Assembly (NCBI GenBank): GCA_009788105.1
Contig: WQSD01000003.1
Location: 1 to 19,271 of the forward strand
Direction of reading: 5' to 3'
Length of the DNA stretch: 19,271 nucleotides
Source: Oscillospiraceae bacterium
GTDB lineage: Bacteria > Bacillota > Clostridia > Oscillospirales > CAG-272
Part shown: in pieces, positions 1-6,461 of the stretch
Position numbering within the stretch: the first letter of the stretch is position 1
How the letters are laid out: each line of letters starts with the position of its first letter
Translations under genes and position numbers: made by a program
Notes under the pieces: generated by a model
Databases searched by the model: none
The model's input: the letters and a program-made list of their open reading frames with translations, nothing else
What the model was told of the DNA's origin: nothing

Positions 1-30
1 AAACACCCGTCACTCACTTCGTTCGTGCCA

Positions 31-49
31 CCCTCTTTGAAAAAGAGGG
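31..49. repeat. Hairpin, probable remnant of the multi-hairpin repeat
   Basis: CCCTCTTT and AAAGAGGG pair around a short loop. Read on the minus strand it follows a GGTCAAGG-like segment (about 66-77), as stem 2 does in the repeat modules near 8.8, 10.4, 10.9, 12.6 and 19.1 kb. The neighbouring GTGGGC hairpin is absent, so this is a degenerate or different copy. Confidence 0.45.
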
Positions 50-78
50 CTTGGGTGCGGTGCGCCCTTGACCTTATT

Positions 79-163
79 CCCCTCCCGTGGAGGGGTCGCC
101 GTAGGCGGGGGTGGTTCAGCGGTATATTGCGGGCGGGGGCAAGCCCCGCCCCCAACGCCCGCA
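79..163. repeat. Cluster of GC-rich palindromes
   Basis: Three dyads follow one another: CCCCTCC/GGAGGGG (79-95, loop CGT), CGCC/GGCG (97-107), and a long GC-rich palindrome from about 129 to 163 with an inner GGGGC-AA-GCCCC stem. The last resembles the core of the palindrome inside gyrA at 1381-1411. No convincing gene overlaps it. It looks like REP-type intergenic repeat material. Confidence 0.55.
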
Positions 164-220
164 AGTTAAGATGGGATAATATGGGTTTGGGTAAAACTCC
201 CCCTATTTGTTGATAAAAAC

Positions 221-260
221 CACAGGAAAAACTGTGTCATCTCGCACCCCGATGCGGGAT
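221..260. repeat. Two small hairpins in the noncoding left end
   Basis: CACAG/CTGTG (221-236) is followed by ATCTCGCA/TGCGGGAT (239-260, one G-T type mismatch). The second has the look of a dispersed REP-like unit. Apart from these and the large dyad at 347-404, I see nothing in 1-415; the short open frames there have no recognisable product. Confidence 0.4.
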
Positions 261-346
261 CTCATGTCAAGTTCGTGGTTAAATTCCGTTCAAAGACAAC
301 AGTACCGTTTGTGGCTAAGATTTTTCGTACCAATCATGCTTCAAGA

Positions 347-404
347 CTGTTATTTTCTCGCCTTACGGGGAAATGAATTCCCCTTCGTGGCGAGAAAATA
401 ACAG
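347..404. repeat. 58-base inverted repeat just downstream of the HPr-like gene
   Basis: A perfect 16-base outer stem (347-362 with 389-404, reading CTGTTATTTTCTCGCC) encloses a second stem GGGGAA/TTCCCC (367-372 with 378-383). It lies 11 bases beyond the stop of the minus-strand gene ending at 416, where a terminator would be expected. No U-run follows on either strand, so it is not a canonical intrinsic terminator. A folded 3' end, attenuator or repeat element are all possible. Confidence 0.65.
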
Positions 405-415
405 CTTTCAGCACA

Positions 416-634
416 CTAAACCACCCACTTCTTCACTTCTTCATAAATATCCACTTCTGACACAACGAAAAGGCTGTCCCACTCAAGAGCGGCAAGAGCG
501 CCTAACATACTGTTTGCCGACACACGATAGCCCTTGTCGTCGATAAGGTCGGCACGCTTTTGGGCGCGGGTCAGGTTGTTGATAAACTCTTGGCAGTCGC
601 GGGTAGTGACCAGGTCAATTTTGTACTTTGGCAT
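416..634 (-). CDS. HPr/Crh-like small protein without the catalytic histidine
   Basis: This is a 72-residue protein preceded by a good ribosome binding site (AAGGAG, 6 bases from the ATG). Length and pattern fit the HPr fold: a first strand, a helix around residues 13-26, then NSMLGAL at 41-47, which matches the Ser46-Ile-Met-Gly region of HPr, followed by a strand and a C-terminal helix. HPr carries phosphate from EI to sugar permeases through His15; here the matching stretch (TTRDC, 10-14) has no histidine. Ser42 sits where the HPr kinase target serine lies in HPr and Crh. I infer a regulatory Crh-like role rather than sugar transport. It lies 78 bases after gyrA on the same strand and may be co-transcribed. 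The family call rests on pattern only. Confidence 0.6.
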   Translation of the reverse strand: MPKYKIDLVTTRDCQEFINNLTRAQKRADLIDDKGYRVSANSMLGALAALEWDSLFVVSEVDIYEEVKKWVV

Positions 635-712
635 AATTTCTCCTTGCGGATTAAGCCTCCGCGGGGCGTTGGATTGTTTTTTTATAGTGTGGCGTGTGTA
701 GTTAGGAACTCT
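635..712. other. gyrA to HPr-like gene spacer
   Basis: This is a 78-base gap. Read on the minus strand it holds a small stem-loop, GCGGA/TCCGC, just upstream of the AAGGAG ribosome binding site of the HPr-like gene. I see no convincing promoter or U-tailed terminator, which agrees with read-through from gyrA. Confidence 0.35.
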
Positions 713-3250
713 TCACTCTTCACCCTCCACACTGTCTTCCTCCACCTCTTCCCGCTCCACAAGTGCCATGTTAATCACACGCACGTCTTCTCCTGTGCGC
801 ATGATAATCACGCCGCTGGCGGTACGGCTAAAGGTGGAAATATCCTTGACCGGGGTGCGGATTACCACGCCGCCGTCGGTGACAAGCATCACGTCCTGCC
901 CCTCGTCCACGGTGGCAATTCCCACAAGAGGGCCTGTTTTCTCGTTGATGTTGTGGCAAATAACCCCTTGCGTGCCACGATTACGGGTGGTAAAGCCCTC
1001 GAATGTGGACTGCTTGCCAAAGCCATTTTCGGTGATGGTCAGCAGTTTTTTGCTTTCGTCCACAAGAGCCACCCCAGCAACCACATCACCCTCTTTCAGC
1101 TTCATGCCTCGCACACCACGAGCAGTGCGGGATAGCGGACGAGCCGCAGTTTCCGCAAAGCGGACGGCGTTGCCGCCACGGGTGGCGATAACCACCTCGT
1201 CGCTACCGCTTGTATGGCGAACATACACAAGCTCGTCGTCTTCGTCAAGGGTGAGGGCGCGTTTGCCACCCTTACGCTGATAGGCATATTCGGACAGCTT
1301 CGTCCGCTTCACAATGCCCTTGCGGGTGATGAAGAGGAGGAAGGAGTCGGTTGGATTTGTTTCGGTTGTATCGCCTGTTTCGGCGGGCGGGCGGGCAGAC
1401 CCCGCCCCTACAGATTCAGCGGTTGGCGGTGCAAACGAATCCACCGTCACAAAGGCAGTAACCTTTTCCCCCTCTTCAAGGGAGAGAATGTTCACAATAT
1501 TGCTGCCCTTTGCGGTGCGTCCCGCCTCAGGGAGCATGAACGGACGGATAACCTGCACCTTGCCGAAGTTGGTGAACATCAGCAGGTGGCTGTGGCTGTC
1601 CGCGGTGATGACGTGTTCCACAAAGTCTTCTTCCTTGGTGGTCATGCCAACGATTCCACGCCCTCCACGGCGTTGGGCGGTGTAGGTATCCGAATTCATT
1701 CGCTTGATGTAGCCTGCGTGGCTCATGGTAATAACACAGGTGTGCTTGGGAATCAGGTCCTCCAGCAGAATGTCGTCTGCCCACGCCACAAGTTCGGTAC
1801 GGCGGTCGTCGCCGAACTTCGCCTTTATCTCAAGCAAGCCATCCTTGATTTTCTGGTCAATCAGCTCCGGGCTGGCAAGGAATTCTTCCAACTCCGCAAC
1901 AAGAGCGGTCAGCTTCGCCAGTCTGTCCTCGATACGTTGCCGTTCCATTCCGGACAGGCGACCAAGGGTCATATCCACAATCGCTTGCGCCTGAATTTCG
2001 GTAAAGTCGAAGACTTCCACCAACTGCTCCCGTGCGTGGGCAGGGCTGTCGCTGGCACGAATTGTGCGGATAATATCCTCGATAAGGTCAAGTGCCTTTT
2101 TATAGCCCTCGTAAATATGATGCTCTGCGCGGGCTTTTGCAAGGTCAAATTTTGCCCCGCGAATAGTCACATCCCGTTGGTGCGTAATGTAGTGCTCCAA
2201 CATTTGCTTCAAGTTTAATGTGCGTGGCACGCCGTTCACAATGGCAAGCATATTCGCCGCAAAGGTGTCCTGCAACTGGGTGAATTTATACAGCTGGTTA
2301 AGAATCACCTCGCCGTTTGCGTCACGGCGATATTCAATGACGATACGAATACCCTCAAGGCTGGACTCGTCACGCAAAGCAGTGATTCCCTCCACTTTTT
2401 TGTCACGATAGCAGTCGGCAATCGACTTCACAAGATTAGCTTTGTTGACTTGATAGGGAATTTCTGTAATGATAATCTCGCGCTTATCTTCGTCAACTTC
2501 CGCACGACCACGCACCATAATACTGCCACGACCGGTGGTGTAGGCAGACATTACTCCGCTTGTGCCGCAAATTGTTGCTCCGGTAGGAAAATCGGGAGCT
2601 TTAATAAACTCCATCAAATCCACAACTTCACATTCCGGATTATCCATAAGATGAATCGTGCCGTCAATGACCTCGGTCATGTTGTGGGGTGGAATATTTG
2701 TTGCCATACCAACAGCAATTCCCACGCTACCGTTGACCAGCAAATTGGGGAAGCGTGCAGGAAGCACCGACGGCTCTTGCAGTGAGTTATCGTAGTTTGG
2801 GACAAAGTCCACGGTTTCTTTCTCGATTTCGTCCAACATGAACGCACCAAGACGGTCCATCCGTGCCTTTGTGTAACGCATTGCCGCCGCAGACATTCCG
2901 TCAATGTTGCCAAAGTTCCCCTCTCCCTCTACCAAGGGATAGCGAAGGGAAAATGGCTGTGCCATACGGACAACCGAGTCGTAAATTGCGCCGTCACCAT
3001 GAGGGTGATAACCCCCCATAACAGCAGAAACAGTCTTAACCGACTTCTGCATTGGCTTGTCATGGGTGTACTTCTCGTCATGCATAGCAAAAAGAATACG
3101 GCGGTGGACAGGTTTCAGTCCATCGCGCACATCAGGCAATGCACGAGATACGATAACACTCATTGAATAATCAATAAATGCACTTCGCACCTCACGTTCC
3201 AGCTTGACGTTGTTTATTTTTTGGTTTTCGTTGATGTTGTTGTTTTCCAT
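713..3250 (-). CDS. gyrA: DNA gyrase subunit A
   Basis: GyrA makes and rejoins the double-strand break during ATP-driven negative supercoiling, as an A2B2 complex with GyrB. The protein has 845 residues, usual for the family. The breakage-reunion domain carries the catalytic tyrosine in RYTKA at Tyr126 and the quinolone region HPHGDGAIYD at 82-91. The C-terminal DNA-wrapping domain keeps the GyrA box QRRGGRG (526-532) and an acidic tail. Two oddities: the residue matching E. coli Ser83 is Gly87, and an extra Ala/Pro/Thr-rich stretch at about 607-635 interrupts a C-terminal blade and contains a GTAGGGG palindrome. Its ribosome binding site (AGGAA) overlaps the TAG stop of the upstream transposase, only 9 bases away, so translation is probably coupled along gyrB-RAYT-gyrA. 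Confidence 0.97.
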   Translation of the reverse strand: MENNNINENQKINNVKLEREVRSAFIDYSMSVIVSRALPDVRDGLKPVHRRILFAMHDEKYTHDKPMQKSVKTVSAVMGGYHPHGDGAIYDSVVRMAQPFSLRYPLVEGEGNFGNIDGMSAAAMRYTKARMDRLGAFMLDEIEKETVDFVPNYDNSLQEPSVLPARFPNLLVNGSVGIAVGMATNIPPHNMTEVIDGTIHLMDNPECEVVDLMEFIKAPDFPTGATICGTSGVMSAYTTGRGSIMVRGRAEVDEDKREIIITEIPYQVNKANLVKSIADCYRDKKVEGITALRDESSLEGIRIVIEYRRDANGEVILNQLYKFTQLQDTFAANMLAIVNGVPRTLNLKQMLEHYITHQRDVTIRGAKFDLAKARAEHHIYEGYKKALDLIEDIIRTIRASDSPAHAREQLVEVFDFTEIQAQAIVDMTLGRLSGMERQRIEDRLAKLTALVAELEEFLASPELIDQKIKDGLLEIKAKFGDDRRTELVAWADDILLEDLIPKHTCVITMSHAGYIKRMNSDTYTAQRRGGRGIVGMTTKEEDFVEHVITADSHSHLLMFTNFGKVQVIRPFMLPEAGRTAKGSNIVNILSLEEGEKVTAFVTVDSFAPPTAESVGAGSARPPAETGDTTETNPTDSFLLFITRKGIVKRTKLSEYAYQRKGGKRALTLDEDDELVYVRHTSGSDEVVIATRGGNAVRFAETAARPLSRTARGVRGMKLKEGDVVAGVALVDESKKLLTITENGFGKQSTFEGFTTRNRGTQGVICHNINEKTGPLVGIATVDEGQDVMLVTDGGVVIRTPVKDISTFSRTASGVIIMRTGEDVRVINMALVEREEVEEDSVEGEE
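1381..1411 (-). repeat. GTAGGGG palindromic element inside gyrA
   Basis: On the coding strand GTAGGGG (1411-1405) begins a GC-rich palindrome that is translated as VGAGSARPPA (residues 614-623). It falls in a stretch that standard GyrA proteins lack, and the frame stays open on both sides. The element has the same head and reading phase as the copies in gyrB and the RAYT gene. Confidence 0.75.
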
Positions 3251-3259
3251 TGTGGGTTC

Positions 3260-3760
3260 CTAAGAATTTGTGTTATAACAATCGTTTTCCCATGTTTTTG
3301 GGTTGGTGCGAATGTAATTGGCAATGATTTCGTATGTTTTTCTGTTACGGATAACATGGTCGTGGTAGGATGTTTGCCACGGGGAGAATCCGATGTTTTT
3401 GGTTACGTATGATTTCAAATTGCGCACAACATATTGTAGGGGAGACCGTCCTCGGTCTCCCGCGGGGTACAATGCAATAATTGCATGAATATGGTTAGGC
3501 ATAACGACATAATGTTCAAACATTATACCATTATCCATCTGGTTGTAATATTTTATTGCATTTTCGACACATTTGCCTATCTTTGAAAATTTCATATGCG
3601 GGCGACCGGGGACGGTCGCCCCTACATTGTCTGCAGTTTGCTGTGTTTCAATTTCACCAAAATAATGCCGTCTTTCCTTTGTACATATGGTCACGAAATA
3701 TGCCCCCGGTCGACTGTAATCGTGGTATTTGCACCGATTTTGTTTGCGGTTTGGTTTCAT
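3260..3760 (-). CDS. REP-associated tyrosine transposase (RAYT), IS200-like Y1 family
   Basis: This is a 166-residue Y1/HUH transposase. YFVTICTKERRHYF (21-34) and VVMPNHIHAI with the metal-binding His90-x-His92 are hallmarks of the family, as is the C-terminal WQTSYHDHVIRNRKTY and YIRTNP block. Tyr118 in NLKSYVTK is my candidate nucleophile. RAYTs cut single-stranded DNA at REP palindromes and are linked to their spread. The gene starts 5 bases after gyrB, with GGAAG as ribosome binding site, and ends 9 bases before gyrA, so it is spliced cleanly into the gyrase operon without its own promoter or terminator. Two GTAGGGG palindromes lie inside its frame, at residues 46-54 and about 98-109, in loops away from the motifs. 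No frameshift or stop is seen, so it could be active, or kept as a host gene. Confidence 0.88.
   Translation of the reverse strand: MKPNRKQNRCKYHDYSRPGAYFVTICTKERRHYFGEIETQQTADNVGATVPGRPHMKFSKIGKCVENAIKYYNQMDNGIMFEHYVVMPNHIHAIIALYPAGDRGRSPLQYVVRNLKSYVTKNIGFSPWQTSYHDHVIRNRKTYEIIANYIRTNPKTWENDCYNTNS
3436..3467 (+). repeat. GTAGGGG palindrome inside the RAYT gene, antisense copy
   Basis: GTAGGGG at 3436-3442 is followed by the stem GGAGACCG/CGGTCTCC (3441-3448 with 3453-3460). It lies antisense to the gene and is translated as PAGDRGRSPLQ, shortly after the HxH motif. The frame is undisturbed. Confidence 0.75.
3598..3625 (-). repeat. GTAGGGG palindrome inside the RAYT gene, sense copy
   Basis: On the coding strand GTAGGGG (3625-3619) opens a perfect stem GGCGACCG/CGGTCGCC (3601-3608 with 3613-3620). 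It is translated as VGATVPGRP (residues 46-54), in the same Val-Gly phase as the gyrA and gyrB copies. Confidence 0.78.
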
Positions 3761-3765
3761 ACTTC

Positions 3766-5793
3766 CTACACATCCAAGTTCGTCACATACTTCGCATTCT
3801 TTTCGATAAAGGCTCGGCGTGGCTCAACTTGGTCGCCCATAAGGACAGAAAACATTTCGTCACAGTCTATTGCGTCCTCTACAGTCACTCGTAGAATGGT
3901 GCGTTTTTCAAAGTCCATGGTTGTGTCCCGCAGTTCAATAGCGTCCATTTCACCAAGTCCTTTGTATCGCTCAATTTCCACGCCCCGCTCGCCGATTTCC
4001 GCAAGAATTTCGTCCCGCCCGGCGTCGCTGTAGGCATAGTATTTGCTCTTTCCTTTGGTCAGCTTATACAGGGGTGGCTGGGCAAGATACACCCGTCCAT
4101 CGTCAATCAATTGGCGCATATGGCGGAAAAAGAAAGTGAGGAGCAACACACGAATATGACTGCCGTCTACGTCAGCATCCGCCATAAGAATTATTTTTCC
4201 GTAGCGGAGTTTTTCGGTGTCAAAGTCCTCTCCGATACCGCAACCAAGACACTGGATAATAGGGATAAGCTGTGCGTTGGCATAAATCTTGTCAAGACGG
4301 CTTTTTTCCACATTCAGCACTTTACCGCGCAAGGGCAAAATAGCTTGAAACTTCGATTTTCTCGCTTCCACAGCTGACCCCCCCGCACTGTCTCCTTCCA
4401 CAAGGAACAGTTCGGTCAGTTCTCGGTCTTTCTCTGAACAGTCGTACAGCTTGCCCGGCAGTCCGCCACCCTCAAGCGCACCTTTACGGCGGGTTTCGTC
4501 GCGGGCGCGGCGGGCGGCCTCGGCGGCACGAGCAGCGGCAATGGCTTTTTCCACGATAACCTTTGCGGTGGCGGGGTTTTCCTCGAAATACTCCGCCAAC
4601 TTTGTCCCAACTGTGGCTTCCACAAGAGTACGAATGTCGCTGTTCCCAAGTTTCGCCTTGGTTTGGCTCTCAAATTGGGCGTTCTCTAACTTCACACTGA
4701 TGATAACGCAAATTCCCTCTCGCACAGCCTCGCCAGACAGGTTCTTGTCCTTTTCTTTCAGCTGTCCCGACTTGCGGGCGTAGTCGTTTATCACACGAGT
4801 AAGGGCAGACTTGAACCCTGTTTCGTGAGTCCCCCCCTCGATTGTGTTCATATTGTTGGCGAAAGTGAGGAAAGTTTCGTGATAGCTGGTGTTGTACTGG
4901 AGCGCCACCTCGGCGATACTGGTGTCCTTATCCCCCCGCATATAAATCACGTCCTGGTGGACAACATCACTCACCCGCTGTTCGTTCAGATAGCTAACGA
5001 ATGAGCGAATCCCCCCCTCGTAGCACATATCCGTTTCGATGATACTGTTGTCGTTTCCGTCGTTATCCCGGGCTTGACCCGGGACCCCCTCCCCTACAGC
5101 ATTCGCATTGCTCTCCGACCGTTCGTCACGCAAAATAATCCGCACGCCGGCGTTCAAAAATGCCTGCTCTCGCATACGGTTCAGTAGCACGTTATAGTCG
5201 AAGACTGTTTCCTCGAAAATGGTGGGGTCAGGCTTGAATGTGACACGCAAGCCACGCCGCCCCTCGGGGGCATCGCCAACGCAGGTGAACGGCTCGGTGG
5301 TGTCACCACGCTGGAAGGCAATGGTATACATCTTGCCGTCGTAGACGTTCTCTAACTTCAGCCATTCGGACAGGGCGTTGACCACGCTTGCGCCCACGCC
5401 ATGTAGACCGCCGGCGATTTTGTAGCCGCCGCCGCCGAATTTCCCCCCTGCGTGGAGGATGGTGTACACCACCTCGGGGGTTGGTATGCCTTGGGTTGGG
5501 TGGATTGCGGCGGGAATGCCGTGTCCGTTGTCCTCAACCGTGATGGTGTCGCCCTCGCCAATGGTGATGGTGATGCGGTCGCACCGCCCGGCAAGCGCCT
5601 CGTCGATGCTGTTGTCCACAATCTCGTTGACAAGATGGTGCAGTCCACGACTGGAAGTGCTTCCGATGTACATTCCGGGACGCTTCCGCACCGCCTCCAA
5701 CCCCTCGAGAACCTGAATCTGGCTCTCATCATAAGTGCCTGTGGCGGCAGTGGTGTTTAGTTCTTCATGTGTGTTGTTGTTTTCGTTGTTCAT
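3766..5793 (-). CDS. gyrB: DNA gyrase subunit B
   Basis: GyrB supplies ATP hydrolysis and the TOPRIM metal site of gyrase. The 675-residue protein starts with a short Asn/Thr-rich tail, then QVLEGLEAVRKRPGMYIG, the GHKL ATPase motifs NEIVDNSIDEA, DNGHGIP and GGLHGVGASVV, and the transducer motif QTKAKLGN. The TOPRIM domain shows EGDSAGG with Glu466 and DADVDG with Asp539, Asp541 and Asp543. It is close to the usual 630-650 residues plus one insertion, about 226-254, in the transducer just before CYEGGIRSF, which carries a palindromic element. The ribosome binding site AAGGA lies at the end of the restriction-enzyme gene, only 11 bases upstream, so gyrB appears to be expressed from the recF-RM transcription unit. 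Confidence 0.97.
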   Translation of the reverse strand: MNNENNNTHEELNTTAATGTYDESQIQVLEGLEAVRKRPGMYIGSTSSRGLHHLVNEIVDNSIDEALAGRCDRITITIGEGDTITVEDNGHGIPAAIHPTQGIPTPEVVYTILHAGGKFGGGGYKIAGGLHGVGASVVNALSEWLKLENVYDGKMYTIAFQRGDTTEPFTCVGDAPEGRRGLRVTFKPDPTIFEETVFDYNVLLNRMREQAFLNAGVRIILRDERSESNANAVGEGVPGQARDNDGNDNSIIETDMCYEGGIRSFVSYLNEQRVSDVVHQDVIYMRGDKDTSIAEVALQYNTSYHETFLTFANNMNTIEGGTHETGFKSALTRVINDYARKSGQLKEKDKNLSGEAVREGICVIISVKLENAQFESQTKAKLGNSDIRTLVEATVGTKLAEYFEENPATAKVIVEKAIAAARAAEAARRARDETRRKGALEGGGLPGKLYDCSEKDRELTELFLVEGDSAGGSAVEARKSKFQAILPLRGKVLNVEKSRLDKIYANAQLIPIIQCLGCGIGEDFDTEKLRYGKIILMADADVDGSHIRVLLLTFFFRHMRQLIDDGRVYLAQPPLYKLTKGKSKYYAYSDAGRDEILAEIGERGVEIERYKGLGEMDAIELRDTTMDFEKRTILRVTVEDAIDCDEMFSVLMGDQVEPRRAFIEKNAKYVTNLDV
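5066..5097 (-). repeat. GTAGGGG palindromic element inside gyrB
   Basis: On the coding strand GTAGGGG (5097-5091) is followed by a perfect TCCCGGG/CCCGGGA stem (5066-5072 with 5078-5084, loop of 5). It is translated as VGEGVPGQARD (residues 233-243). The flanking residues are also Asn/Asp/Ser-rich and absent from typical GyrB, so the insertion extends beyond the palindrome itself. Confidence 0.78.
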
Positions 5794-5804
5794 GGGTTTT
5801 CCTT

Positions 5805-6461
5805 CTATTTACTCGTCCAAAATTCTCTTATTTTATGAAAATGACTTTGTCTATCCAATATTTTCTCTATTTCTCTCGGATAAAACAAATCAAGGGCATC
5901 GCACAATTCAAGCATCCACTCTTTACGTGTTTTGTCAGCTATAATGTTAATTTTGTTTGCGTTTGCAATTTGTATCTGCCCCCACCCCAACGCTCCGATA
6001 GTAAGACAATCCCAAGCAAAATGTTCAATAGGGTGGAATACACAATCGTTAAATTTTATTTCGGTTTCGTCAATCTCATAACTTATCATAAGTATCATAA
6101 ACGCATTACTGTCATCTTCATAAAAACGCGACAAACGCTCTACCGATGTTAGATTAGGCATATTAAATTTTGTATTTTTATTATGTGTTTTACAATCAAC
6201 CACATAATAGTTATCGTTAAAATCATAAAAAGCAAAGTCTGCCATTGCTCGGCGCGCAAAATCTTTTTTATAATCTTTTAGCACGCCCGACGGCACGCAT
6301 TCTTCAAAGCTCTCTTCAATTACTGTTTGAACAATGTCACCAACCGCTCGCGGACTGTTAGTTATTCGTTTTTCTGAAAAAACTTTTTGAGTGCTCAAAA
6401 GTTGTAAAATGTTACTTTGAACTGCTCTAATGTTTTCATTAGAAAGTAACCTGAGCTGCAT
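5805..6461 (-). CDS. Probable type II restriction endonuclease, PD-(D/E)XK fold
   Basis: This 218-residue soluble protein has a likely nuclease core: a helix with Glu49, Glu50 and Glu54, then MADFAFYD with Asp75, and after a hairpin YYVVDCKTHN with Asp89-x-Lys91. That spacing is the D-x(10-15)-(D/E)-x-K signature. I infer a double-strand endonuclease because it overlaps the upstream methyltransferase by 23 bases, the usual pairing for type II systems. The ATG has GAGGAAAC as ribosome binding site inside the methyltransferase end. It is very AT-rich (one sampled line has 15 G/C in 60) next to GC-rich gyrB, which suggests transfer. I cannot name the recognition site. A non-restriction nuclease is the main alternative. 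Confidence 0.72.
   Translation of the reverse strand: MQLRLLSNENIRAVQSNILQLLSTQKVFSEKRITNSPRAVGDIVQTVIEESFEECVPSGVLKDYKKDFARRAMADFAFYDFNDNYYVVDCKTHNKNTKFNMPNLTSVERLSRFYEDDSNAFMILMISYEIDETEIKFNDCVFHPIEHFAWDCLTIGALGWGQIQIANANKINIIADKTRKEWMLELCDALDLFYPREIEKILDRQSHFHKIREFWTSK

Noticed and set aside
100..180. Possible tRNA gene (GTGGTTCAG segment)
   Set aside because: No acceptor stem, T-loop GTTCGA or cloverleaf spacing follows; the stretch is a GC-rich palindrome cluster.
25..401. Two short plus-strand open frames at the left end
   Set aside because: They lie across GC-rich palindromes and a large dyad, with no plausible binding site or motif.
560..2218. Long plus-strand open frames opposite gyrA
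   Set aside because: They mirror the gyrA coding strand, have no ribosome binding sites or recognisable motifs, and gyrA is certain.
3260..3760. Complete insertion sequence with target-site duplication around the RAYT
   Set aside because: The joints to gyrB and gyrA are only 5 and 9 bases, leaving no room for terminal repeats; RAYTs are single genes and no duplication is visible.
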